NCBI GenBank assembly: GCA_016235225.1
Contig: JACRLS010000276.1
Coordinates: 1 to 10,679 of the forward strand
Direction: 5' to 3'
DNA: 10,679 bases
Source: Nitrospirota bacterium
GTDB lineage: Bacteria; Nitrospirota; Nitrospiria; Nitrospirales; Nitrospiraceae
A model generated the notes under the pieces. That model ran no database searches, was not told where the DNA came from, and worked only from the letters and a program-made list of their open reading frames with translations. The position numbers and the translations under genes were made by a program. How positions within the stretch are numbered: position 1 is the first letter of the stretch; the number at the start of each line of letters is the position of its first letter. Positions 1 to 5,526 of the stretch are shown one piece after another.

Positions 1-263
1 ACGATGACCATCTCATCGTATTCGAACGGGAACAGGGCGCCGTTTAGCAGCGTGCCGATGTTCTGCCGGTACCCCTGCGTCATGAAGCGCAGCATCTTCT
101 CCACACGCTCCGGGGTCCGAACCAGACCATTCCGGCGGGGATTCTCCCCGATCAACACCAGAAGCCGCCCGACCACCTCGCGCAACTCTGTCGCTCTGGT
201 GTTGTCGGCATCACCTCGCTGCTGCAGGCTCCGCTTCATGGTCGATCGCTTTCCCTTCTTCAT
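1..263 (-). CDS. folE: GTP cyclohydrolase I, N-terminal part (cut by window edge)
   Basis: Converts GTP to 7,8-dihydroneopterin triphosphate, the entry step to folate and biopterin-type cofactors. Only the first ~87 residues are in the window; the zinc and catalytic residues lie beyond the left edge. The visible part carries the family's N-terminal signature: a helix followed by ENPRRNGLVRTPERVEKML, then FMTQGYRQNIGTLLNGALF, matching the 'DP-REGL-TP-RVA' and 'GY' region of FolE. Chosen start ATG at 263-261 shares one base with the stop of the pterin synthase upstream (TGATG), which implies translational coupling. A second in-frame ATG at 239-237 is possible. No independent promoter is seen. 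The identification rests on the N-terminus only, but the match is good. Confidence 0.85.
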   Translation of the reverse strand, partial: MKKGKRSTMKRSLQQRGDADNTRATELREVVGRLLVLIGENPRRNGLVRTPERVEKMLRFMTQGYRQNIGTLLNGALFPFEYDEMVI

Positions 264-700
264 CAGGCACCGGCGCTCCCCGCCGCGAGGGCCAGTCCGT
301 CGTACTCGAAGTAATTGTCACGCGTCTCGATGAGCCCGATCTTCTCCAGACGGCCGATGGGAATCCGCGAGACCAAGAGATCCCAGACGAGCAGAACAAG
401 ATTCTCCCCGGTCGTGGTCCGGCCCGCAAACCCGGCGTCATGGTTCAAATCCCGGTGGTCGAACCGTTGGAGGACGATCTCGTGAACCAGGCGATCCAAC
501 GCTTCCGTATCGGTGGCCTGACCGGTAGCAGAGTCAATGGGCCCCCGGACGGTCACGTACAGCACGTAGTTGTGCCCGTGGCCGTTGGGCTTATTGCATT
601 TGCCGAAGATGCGGCGATTGTCCTCAGTCGAGAGCCCATCGCAGTGGAGGCGATGGGCCGCCGAGAACCTATACCGGCGCGTGACGCTGGCGTCATTCAT
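263..700 (-). CDS. 6-pyruvoyl-tetrahydropterin synthase, PTPS-II type
   Basis: Acts on the FolE product, 7,8-dihydroneopterin triphosphate. At 145 residues it has the family's normal length. Zinc ligands: H16 (FSAAHRL), H41 and H43 (NGHGHNY). Catalytic C35 stands five residues before HGH (CNKPNGHGH), which is the C-X5-HGH pattern of PTPS-II, the animal tetrahydrobiopterin enzyme, rather than the C-X3-HGH of QueD. D81-H82 (FDHRDL) completes the Cys/Asp/His triad and E125 (IETRDN) is the pterin-anchoring Glu. The gene overlaps folE by one base, so the pair probably works in sequence. Upstream, the terminator at 752-794 separates it from erpA; no clear promoter or Shine-Dalgarno is visible before the ATG at 700. 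Automated annotation may call it QueD; the motif argues for the biopterin branch, but product specificity is inference. Confidence 0.9.
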   Translation of the reverse strand: MNDASVTRRYRFSAAHRLHCDGLSTEDNRRIFGKCNKPNGHGHNYVLYVTVRGPIDSATGQATDTEALDRLVHEIVLQRFDHRDLNHDAGFAGRTTTGENLVLLVWDLLVSRIPIGRLEKIGLIETRDNYFEYDGLALAAGSAGA

Positions 701-751
701 GAGAAATTTCAGGACTGAGCGGTCTCAGCCAGGGGCCATCAGCTTGGAATG

Positions 752-794
752 AAAAGGCCGGAATCGCATTCTCTACAGAAAAGCAACTCCGGCC
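752..794 (-). terminator. Intrinsic terminator of the nuoF-fdx-erpA unit
   Basis: Reading the minus strand, GGCCGGAGTTGC (794-783) pairs with GCGATTCCGGCC (767-756): 12 pairs, two of them G-U, around a 15-nt loop. It is followed at once by TTTT (755-752). It lies 50 nt past the erpA stop and 52 nt before the pterin synthase start, so it should end the upstream transcript, or attenuate it if folate genes are partly read through. Confidence 0.75.
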
Positions 795-812
795 GATTCC
801 GCTGTTCGATTC

Positions 813-861
813 ACGCTGACGACTGAACGCTGATGATTACTCGTTACGCGCTGAACGAACT
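813..861. repeat. Heptamer tandem array at the erpA stop
   Basis: Plus-strand words in a strict 7-bp register: ACGCTGA (813), CGACTGA (820), ACGCTGA (827), TGATTAC (834), TCGTTAC (841), GCGCTGA (848), ACGAACT (855). The erpA stop codon (844-846) lies inside the array, and the last words run into the final codons of erpA. Unlike the other arrays in the window I find no clear second, inverted arm. Confidence 0.65.
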
Positions 862-1164
862 GCCGCAGCCGCACGTCGTCTTCGCCTGGGGATTCTTGAT
901 GGCGAAGCCGGAGCCCTGCAGGCTGTCCACGTAGTCGACCTCGGTGCCCTGCAGCAACGGCGCGCTCTGGGGATCCATGATCACCTTCACGGCTCCCTTT
1001 TCGATGATCGTATCGTCGTCGCTGATCTTGGACTCAAAGGCCATCCCGTACTGATAGCCATGGCAGCCGCCGCCCCGGACATAAATCCGCAGGCCGACCG
1101 CATCCTGCTCCTCTTTGATCAACTCTTGAATCTTCGTTTCCGCCATCGGCGTAATCGTGATCAT
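844..1164 (-). CDS. erpA: A-type iron-sulfur cluster carrier (ErpA/IscA family)
   Basis: Accepts Fe-S clusters from the assembly scaffold and delivers them to target apoproteins. 106 residues, the normal size. The three cluster cysteines are present: C34 in GGGCHGYQYG, and C98/C100 in the terminal TTCGCGSSF. The GGGC-GYQYG and CGCGSSF forms are closer to ErpA than to IscA or SufA. The start at 1164 is set by a strong Shine-Dalgarno (AGGAGG just upstream); a longer reading from 1188 would translate through that site. It is last in the nuoF-ferredoxin-erpA unit, 57 nt after the ferredoxin, both of whose partners are Fe-S proteins, so it may mature them. The last codons and the stop lie in a heptamer repeat array. 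Confidence 0.93.
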   Translation of the reverse strand: MITITPMAETKIQELIKEEQDAVGLRIYVRGGGCHGYQYGMAFESKISDDDTIIEKGAVKVIMDPQSAPLLQGTEVDYVDSLQGSGFAIKNPQAKTTCGCGSSFSA

Positions 1165-1180
1165 GGGCTCCTCCTCTTCA
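1165..1180 (-). promoter_or_regulatory. Strong ribosome binding site of erpA
   Basis: The minus strand reads GAAGAGGAGGAGCCC directly before the ATG at 1164. The AGGAGG core at ordinary spacing decides this start over the in-frame GTG/ATG options farther upstream at 1188, which would bury the site inside the coding region. Confidence 0.8.
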
Positions 1181-1221
1181 CGGACCATTGACGGTGTTCG
1201 TGTCTTGCCTCTCTTCGACGG

Positions 1222-1581
1222 TCATTCTTGTGTCCGGGACGCGGGAACCGCCGCCTCAGACCTTGGAGCGTTCCCAGGCGATTCCCATTTCTTTTCCGGC
1301 ACCCGGACCACCACATCGCCCAGAATGCGCGCCTGGCAGCCCAACCGGTGCCTCGATTCCGACAGGGCTTCACGATCCAGGAGATCCTGCTCGTCGAAGT
1401 CGATCTCCGAGAGCTGCTCCCCGCCGCGCTGCACCTCCACACGACAGGTGGTGCAGGAAGCGTTGCCGCCGCAATCGTGATTCAGCGGAAACCCGAGCAC
1501 GGTCGCCGCTTCCAGCAGAGACAGATTGGCCTCCACTTCGCCGCTCTTGCCCTCCGGGTGAAGAAATGTGACCTTCGGCAT
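1222..1581 (-). CDS. [2Fe-2S] ferredoxin (plant/adrenodoxin-type fold)
   Basis: Small electron carrier of 119 residues. Cluster ligands C37, C43, C46 and C82 give C-X5-C-X2-C-X35-C (CGGNASCTTC then LGCQA), the pattern of Isc-type/adrenodoxin-like ferredoxins. The N-terminus MPKVTFLHPEGK is the normal first beta strand. I choose ATG 1581: it has GGGG about 7 nt upstream, while the longer reading from 1605 adds eight residues encoded by a heptamer repeat array. The C-terminal tail after about residue 100 (EKKWESPGNAP...) looks disordered. It sits between nuoF and erpA on one strand, so its likely partner is the NuoF-type flavoprotein and its cluster donor the Isc pathway; both links are inference from gene order. 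Confidence 0.92.
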   Translation of the reverse strand: MPKVTFLHPEGKSGEVEANLSLLEAATVLGFPLNHDCGGNASCTTCRVEVQRGGEQLSEIDFDEQDLLDREALSESRHRLGCQARILGDVVVRVPEKKWESPGNAPRSEAAVPASRTQE

Positions 1582-1600
1582 CACTACCCCGACCAAATTG

Positions 1601-1694
1601 GTCATTCGTCATCGGTCATTGGTCGATCGTGAGAGCGTCACTCTCACCGGTACCCGTTCTTTCCAACAATGACTAATGACCAATGACTGTTGAC
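1601..1694. repeat. Inverted heptamer array with nested hairpin, nuoF 3' end
   Basis: Left arm, 7-bp words: GTCATTC (1601), GTCATCG, GTCATTG, GTCGATC (to 1628). Right arm: CAATGAC (1667), TAATGAC, CAATGAC, TGTTGAC (to 1694). The arms are reverse complements word by word, with 18 of 21 bases matching over the three central words. Between them is a perfect hairpin, GTGAGAG-CGTCA-CTCTCAC (1629-1647). The right arm supplies the nuoF stop codon (1673-1675) and its last codons. The structure lacks a T-run, so it is not a classical terminator. Confidence 0.8.
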
Positions 1695-2983
1695 GCGGCC
1701 CCCTGTACTGCCGGGGCCGGCTCATAGGGGCAGCGCTTGCGCGCGATATGCTCGTCGAACTCTTGCTTGAACAATTTCACGCTGCTCTGGACCAAGACCG
1801 CCGCCCCGGTCACCAGCGTGCAATAGCCCGTGCCTTTCACAAAGCCGCAGAGCTGGAGCAGCGAATCCATGTCCTTCTGCGTCCCTTCGCCACGCTCAAT
1901 CTTCTCCATGAGCGTGGCCAGATTGATGGTGCCCATCCGGCAGGGCGGGCACTGCCCGCAACTCTCACCCTTGAAAAAATTCGAGAACTTGAGCGTCTGG
2001 GCGACCATACAGGTGGCGTCATCCACCACGATCACCCCCGCCGAACCCAGCCCCGTCCCCGCCTTCTTGAGCGAGTCGAAATCCATCGCAAGATCCAGTT
2101 GATCGGCCGTGACCATCGAGAAGGCCGGTCCGCCGGGGAACACGGCCTTCACCTTCCGGCCGTTCGGAACGCCCCCGCCGTACTGCTCGATCAACACCCG
2201 GAGGGGACTGCCCAGCGGCAACTCATAGACCCCGGGTTTGTTGACGGCGCCGCTCAAGGAAAAGAGCATGGTACCTGGACATTTCTCCGTGCCGACTTCG
2301 GTGAACCACCCCGCGCCGCGCCGGATGATTTGCGGAATATTGCAGAGCGTTTCGACATTGTTCACCAGCGTCGGTTTCCCGTACAGTCCGAAATCGGTCG
2401 GATAGAACGGTGGCTTCTGCCTGGGCATAGCCGGTCGCCCCTGCATGGACTCGAGCATCGCCGTTTCTTCGCCCGCGACATAACTCCCCTGCCCGGAGAA
2501 GATCTCAATCTCAAGATCCAGCCCGCTTCCCATGATATTCTTGCCGATCAATCCCTTGGCCTTGGCTTGCGCCATGGCCTGCTCCAGATTCTTGTGCTCT
2601 TCCTCATACTCGTGATTCAGGTAGATGAACGCGGCCTTCGCGTTGACAGTGTGGGCGGCGATCAAACAGCCTTCCAACAACTGATGCGGCCGATGCTTGA
2701 CGAGGTAGCGATCTTTGAACGTGCCCGGCTCATGTTCCCCGGCATTACAGACAAAATAGCGATCCTTGACCCGGTGGTTCAGCACCTTCTCCCATTTGAT
2801 TCCCGTCGGGAACCCGGCGCCCCCCCGCCCCCGCAGACCCGCCTTCTTAATCTCGCCCACCACGTCATCGCGGCTCATGTCTTGCACACAGCGACGCCAC
2901 GCCTCATATCCACCGGCCCGCTCATAGGCGGCAAGATCGGTCGCCGAGCCCTCGATGGGATGCAGCACGCGAGGTTGGGTCAC
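1673..2983 (-). CDS. nuoF: NuoF-type NADH dehydrogenase flavoprotein subunit
   Basis: Diaphorase subunit that moves electrons between NAD(P)H, FMN and a 4Fe-4S cluster. 436 residues. Glycine-rich FMN loop GLRGRGGAGFPTGIKW (49-64), NADH-binding region GQGSYVAGEETAMLES (164-179), and the N3-type cluster ligands C342, C345, C348 (ESCGQCPPC) with C388. At the FMN site the usual NADE-EPGT reads NAGEHEPGT (80-88), so the aspartate is a glycine. Start is GTG at 2983 with AGGAG 12 nt upstream. The last residues (STVIGH) and stop are encoded by a repeat array. No NuoE or NuoG is adjacent; a [2Fe-2S] ferredoxin and ErpA follow. It may be a stand-alone ferredoxin/NAD(P)H unit or a scattered complex I part. 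Family certain, exact complex uncertain. Confidence 0.9.
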   Translation of the reverse strand: MTQPRVLHPIEGSATDLAAYERAGGYEAWRRCVQDMSRDDVVGEIKKAGLRGRGGAGFPTGIKWEKVLNHRVKDRYFVCNAGEHEPGTFKDRYLVKHRPHQLLEGCLIAAHTVNAKAAFIYLNHEYEEEHKNLEQAMAQAKAKGLIGKNIMGSGLDLEIEIFSGQGSYVAGEETAMLESMQGRPAMPRQKPPFYPTDFGLYGKPTLVNNVETLCNIPQIIRRGAGWFTEVGTEKCPGTMLFSLSGAVNKPGVYELPLGSPLRVLIEQYGGGVPNGRKVKAVFPGGPAFSMVTADQLDLAMDFDSLKKAGTGLGSAGVIVVDDATCMVAQTLKFSNFFKGESCGQCPPCRMGTINLATLMEKIERGEGTQKDMDSLLQLCGFVKGTGYCTLVTGAAVLVQSSVKLFKQEFDEHIARKRCPYEPAPAVQGAASTVIGH

Positions 2984-3054
2984 AGCCGCTACTCACTCCT
3001 CTAAAAAGAGATACCACAGAGAGACACCAGCAAGTGGTGGACTCCGAATTGATC

Positions 3055-3084
3055 ACTATACGGGGGCCTCCCCCCAGCCGTCAA
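3055..3084 (-). promoter_or_regulatory. Sigma-70-type promoter for nuoF
   Basis: On the minus strand TTGACG (3084-3079), an 18-bp spacer and TATAGT (3060-3055). This predicts a start near 3048 and a ~65-nt leader before the GTG at 2983. The spacer contains a G-run/C-run palindrome (GGGGG-AGG-CCCCC), an unusual element that a repressor or a distorting factor could use. Confidence 0.6.
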
Positions 3085-3193
3085 GGTTCTAGAGGGCAAT
3101 TAGGTCACAATCTCAACGACTTAGGGCTACAGACCTATGGAATTCGAATTGCGCTAGGGCTTTCAGGGGGTACGAGTTGTGCCGGGGATCAAG

Positions 3194-3232
3194 GATCGGC
3201 GGAATTCAGGACGATCCGGAATTCCGCCGATC
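3194..3232 (-). terminator. Perfect 14-bp hairpin after the PuuD-like gene
   Basis: GATCGGCGGAATTC (3194-3207) and its exact reverse complement GAATTCCGCCGATC (3219-3232) around an 11-nt loop. It starts 12 nt past the stop of the membrane protein gene. No T-run follows on the minus strand, so it may stop transcription weakly, protect the 3' end of the mRNA, or be a DNA site. Terminator is the best guess from position. Confidence 0.5.
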
Positions 3233-3244
3233 GAGTCACGTCGG

Positions 3245-3853
3245 TTATTTGACCGGCAGGTGGCTCCCGGCACTCATGAAGAACAGCATGGGGATCGAGA
3301 GCATGAAATTGGTCCTCGACGCCATTAAGGCCTTCCGGCCCAAGGCCGCCACTTCGTCGGCCACTTCCCTGGATGGCGGCTTGCCGGTTTCGGCGGATTC
3401 CTTGGTGACGGCGATGATGCGCCGCTGGCTCGGCCAGATAATCGCGTGCACGTTGACCATCATGATGATGCCTAACAGCCCGCCGAGCCAGACCGCTTTA
3501 TCGCCGGTCCCCTTCGGTGAAGGATGCAGCATCAGGATCAAGACGACCCCGGCCAGCACCGTGACGGTGGCCCCGTGCCGGAACCACCACAGGGCGTTCG
3601 GCATCAAGCGGGGAATCACCACGCCCTTCTGTCCCGCATCGAGCGACTTCAGGAACCCGGCATTGATCAGATTGAAGAAATAGAGCAGCCCGATCCAGGT
3701 GATGCCGGCCAGAAAGTGCGTCCAGCGAAAAATCTGTTCCACCCAGGACCCGCCCTCAGGCATGCCCACCATCATGACCCAGGCGACGGCAAGAACGGCG
3801 GTCAAGCCGAAGCCGACTATCAACGTTTTATAGGGATCTTCCAGGAATTTCAT
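3245..3853 (-). CDS. Integral membrane protein resembling the PuuD (urate oxidase N-terminal) family
   Basis: 202 residues with about five hydrophobic segments: 10-30, 42-64, 93-110, 120-141 and 180-196. The stretch THFLAGITWIGLLYFFNLI (45-63) and PRLMPNALWWFRHGATVT (81-98) resemble the membrane part of PuuD, where histidines are likely haem or metal ligands; here H46, H93, H110 and H136 sit in or next to membrane helices. True PuuD proteins are about twice as long and end in a cytochrome c domain; this one has no CXXCH and stops after the membrane part, so urate oxidation should not be assumed. AAGGTG lies ~7 nt before the ATG. It follows mdh by 27 nt, so the two may be co-transcribed. The role is unknown; a membrane electron-transfer protein is plausible. 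Confidence 0.65.
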   Translation of the reverse strand: MKFLEDPYKTLIVGFGLTAVLAVAWVMMVGMPEGGSWVEQIFRWTHFLAGITWIGLLYFFNLINAGFLKSLDAGQKGVVIPRLMPNALWWFRHGATVTVLAGVVLILMLHPSPKGTGDKAVWLGGLLGIIMMVNVHAIIWPSQRRIIAVTKESAETGKPPSREVADEVAALGRKALMASRTNFMLSIPMLFFMSAGSHLPVK

Positions 3854-3880
3854 CGTGTCACCTTGTAAGGGTTGACTGCA

Positions 3881-4879
3881 TCAGCCCGACGCGCGGGGGG
3901 CGAAATCTGCTCTCGTCAGACTCAGCTCTGCTCTGCTGGGCGACAGTCTGTACCGTAGCCCCACGAACATTGTCAAGCTTCGCCTGCTCATGAATCCAGG
4001 ATCCGGTCCACCGTCGTGCAAAGTTCGCGCACGCTCGATAATCTTGTCGACCCCGCCGCGTGCCAGTCGCACCGGCACACCGACGAACAGACCGGAGATG
4101 CCGTACTCGCCTTGGCACAGAGCTGAGCAGGGCAACACCCGCCGCTGGTCCTTGAGAATCGCTTCTACCATTTCAACGGCGGCGGCCGACGGCGCATAAA
4201 AGGCGCTGCCTGCCTTCAGCAGATTCACGATCTCGGCCCCGCCGTTGCGCGTCCGTAGGACGAGCGCCTCCATCTTGTCTTTTGGCATCCACTCGCTGAG
4301 CGGACGCCCGGCCACCGTCGTATGGCGGAGCAGGGGCACCATGGTATCGCCATGGCCGCCCAACACCATCGCCTGGACTTCAGCCACGGACACGCCCAAT
4401 TCCGAAGCGATGAAGGACCGCATCCGCGCCGCATCGAGCACCCCGGCCATGCCGACGATCCGCTCACTCGGAAGCCGGCTGACCCGAAGGGCCACATGGG
4501 CCATGGCATCCAACGGATTGGTGACCATCAAGAGGATGGCCTCGGGTGATCGCGCCACGATCTGCTCGACGACGCTCTTGATGATCCTCGTGTTTGTGGC
4601 GAGCAACTCATCCCGACTCATGCCCGGTTTGCGGGCTACCCCGGAGGTAATCACCGCCATCGCGGAGCCGGCGGTCTCATCATAGCCGTTCGCGCCGATG
4701 ATCCGGCTCCGGTATCCGCAGATGGCGCCGGCCTGGGTCAAATCCAGCGCTTTCCCCTGTGGAACTCCTTCAACGATGTCGACCAGCACCACGTCGTAGC
4801 AACTGGTCTCCGCCAGTCGCTGCGCCACCGTCCCGCCCACGTTCCCTGCCCCGACGACCGTCACTTTCAATCGCGCCAT
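3881..4879 (-). CDS. mdh: Malate dehydrogenase with deletion-frameshift and aberrant C-terminus
   Basis: NAD-dependent malate/oxaloacetate interconversion (LDH-like type). Read as 332 residues. Rossmann motif GAGNVGG (10-16), D34 as the NAD-selecting acid, substrate arginines R83, R89 and R152, N121 (VTNPLD), and the D149/H176 catalytic pair (GVLDAAR, GGHGDTM). The protein is normal through GVDKIIE (residue 282, codon at 4036-4034). After that the frame gives RARTLHDGG..., unlike the family. One frame over, from 4032, the DNA encodes VRELCTTVDRILDS and a stop at 3990-3988, the expected family ending. About 17 residues of the last helices are missing between the two. So roughly 50 bp with a frame change have been lost, and a ~50-residue foreign tail replaces the end. 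GGGGGAG lies before the ATG. Activity is uncertain. Confidence 0.93.
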   Translation of the reverse strand: MARLKVTVVGAGNVGGTVAQRLAETSCYDVVLVDIVEGVPQGKALDLTQAGAICGYRSRIIGANGYDETAGSAMAVITSGVARKPGMSRDELLATNTRIIKSVVEQIVARSPEAILLMVTNPLDAMAHVALRVSRLPSERIVGMAGVLDAARMRSFIASELGVSVAEVQAMVLGGHGDTMVPLLRHTTVAGRPLSEWMPKDKMEALVLRTRNGGAEIVNLLKAGSAFYAPSAAAVEMVEAILKDQRRVLPCSALCQGEYGISGLFVGVPVRLARGGVDKIIERARTLHDGGPDPGFMSRRSLTMFVGLRYRLSPSRAELSLTRADFAPRASG

Positions 4880-4893
4880 GCTCCCCCCGAAAA

Positions 4894-4989
4894 TTTCGTG
4901 ATTTCGTGAGTTGGTGATTTGGTGATCGGCCTTCTCAAAAGTCTCCTGCTCACAACTTCACCAACCCACCAGATCACCAAATTCATCAC
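4894..4989. repeat. Inverted octamer array between the 131-aa gene and mdh
   Basis: Left arm, 8-bp words: TTTCGTGA (4894), TTTCGTGA, GTTGGTGA, TTTGGTGA (to 4925). Right arm: TCACAACT (4950), TCACCAAC, CCACCAGA, TCACCAAA, then TTCATCAC (to 4989). The arms are imperfect reverse complements around a 24-nt centre. The right arm supplies the TGA stop (4988-4986) of the gene upstream. Confidence 0.8.
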
Positions 4990-5381
4990 CTTTCCTCATG
5001 TCCCGCCCAGCCCGCGACTTTGAAATTGATCGTGCAGACGAAGTTCTCGCCGTCGTAAAAATTCACTTTGATTTTCTTCTTCCCGTAGGTCGAGGCCAGA
5101 AAGTCCTCGGGATGGTCGACGAGCTCCTGATAGCCGCCCGGCGGGTATTCGCCCAGCTCGGTAAAGATCACGATCATCCCCGTTTTGACTTCCTGGAGAA
5201 TCTTGGCCGAGCAGCGGGGAAAGACCTCCCAGAACTTGGCATCGATTTCCTCCCGGGTCGGCTCCCGTCGGTCTTCGCCCGGCACCAGCGGATTGGCGAA
5301 TTTCGCCAACCGCCGCACATAGGGGTACTGCTGGCCGGTAAACAACTTATACAGCCACGTGGGCACGGTGCGTTCGGTCAT
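4986..5381 (-). CDS. Conserved-looking protein of unknown function, 131 residues
   Basis: I do not recognise this family. It is soluble-looking, with no signal peptide, membrane helix or cysteine motif (only C57 and C114). The N-terminal third is basic and aromatic (WLYKLFTGQQYPYVRRLAKF), followed by an acidic/basic helix with EEIDAKFWEVF, then beta-rich segments (TGMIVIFTELGEYPPGGY and KIKVNFYDGENFVCTINFKV). The composition and codon use match the neighbours, so it is probably a real gene. ATG 5381 has no Shine-Dalgarno; instead the TTATGGC repeat words reach to within 5 nt of it. The stop is supplied by the octamer array. It sits between the NorD-like gene and mdh on the same strand, 138 and 106 nt from each, so co-transcription is possible but unproven. 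Confidence 0.75.
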   Translation of the reverse strand: MTERTVPTWLYKLFTGQQYPYVRRLAKFANPLVPGEDRREPTREEIDAKFWEVFPRCSAKILQEVKTGMIVIFTELGEYPPGGYQELVDHPEDFLASTYGKKKIKVNFYDGENFVCTINFKVAGWAGHEER

Positions 5382-5385
5382 AAAA

Positions 5386-5526
5386 GAGCTTATGGCTTAT
5401 GGCTTATGGCGAATAGCACATGGTCCGGACAACAAACTGTTTCTCGTGAAGCGTCTTTTCCCTTTGGGACCGCCAGCTCCGTCTCTGTTTCTCTGCGATG
5501 TGCCATAAGCCATACGCCATTAGCTC
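5386..5526. repeat. Inverted heptamer array between the NorD-like and 131-aa genes
   Basis: Left arm: GAGC then TTATGGC three times, GAATAGC, ACATGG (5386-5423). Right arm, read on the minus strand: GAGC, TAATGGC, GTATGGC, TTATGGC, ACATCG (5526-5496). The two arms have the same word order; the left has one extra unit. About 72 nt separate them. The right arm supplies the TAA stop (5522-5520) of the NorD-like gene, and the left arm ends next to the start codon of the 131-residue gene. Confidence 0.82.

Noticed and set aside
1582..1605. Upstream start for the ferredoxin (eight extra residues)
   Set aside because: These codons come from the heptamer array; the family N-terminus and a G-rich ribosome site fit the ATG at 1581.
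1748..3004. 418-codon open frame on the plus strand opposite nuoF
   Set aside because: It is antisense to a clear NuoF, rich in His/Arg/Gly/Leu as expected of a high-GC shadow frame, and matches no family.
3858..4118. Separate minus-strand ORF over the end of mdh
   Set aside because: It is a third frame, with no family features. The informative residual frame there is the one ending at 3988 (VRELCTTVDRILDS).
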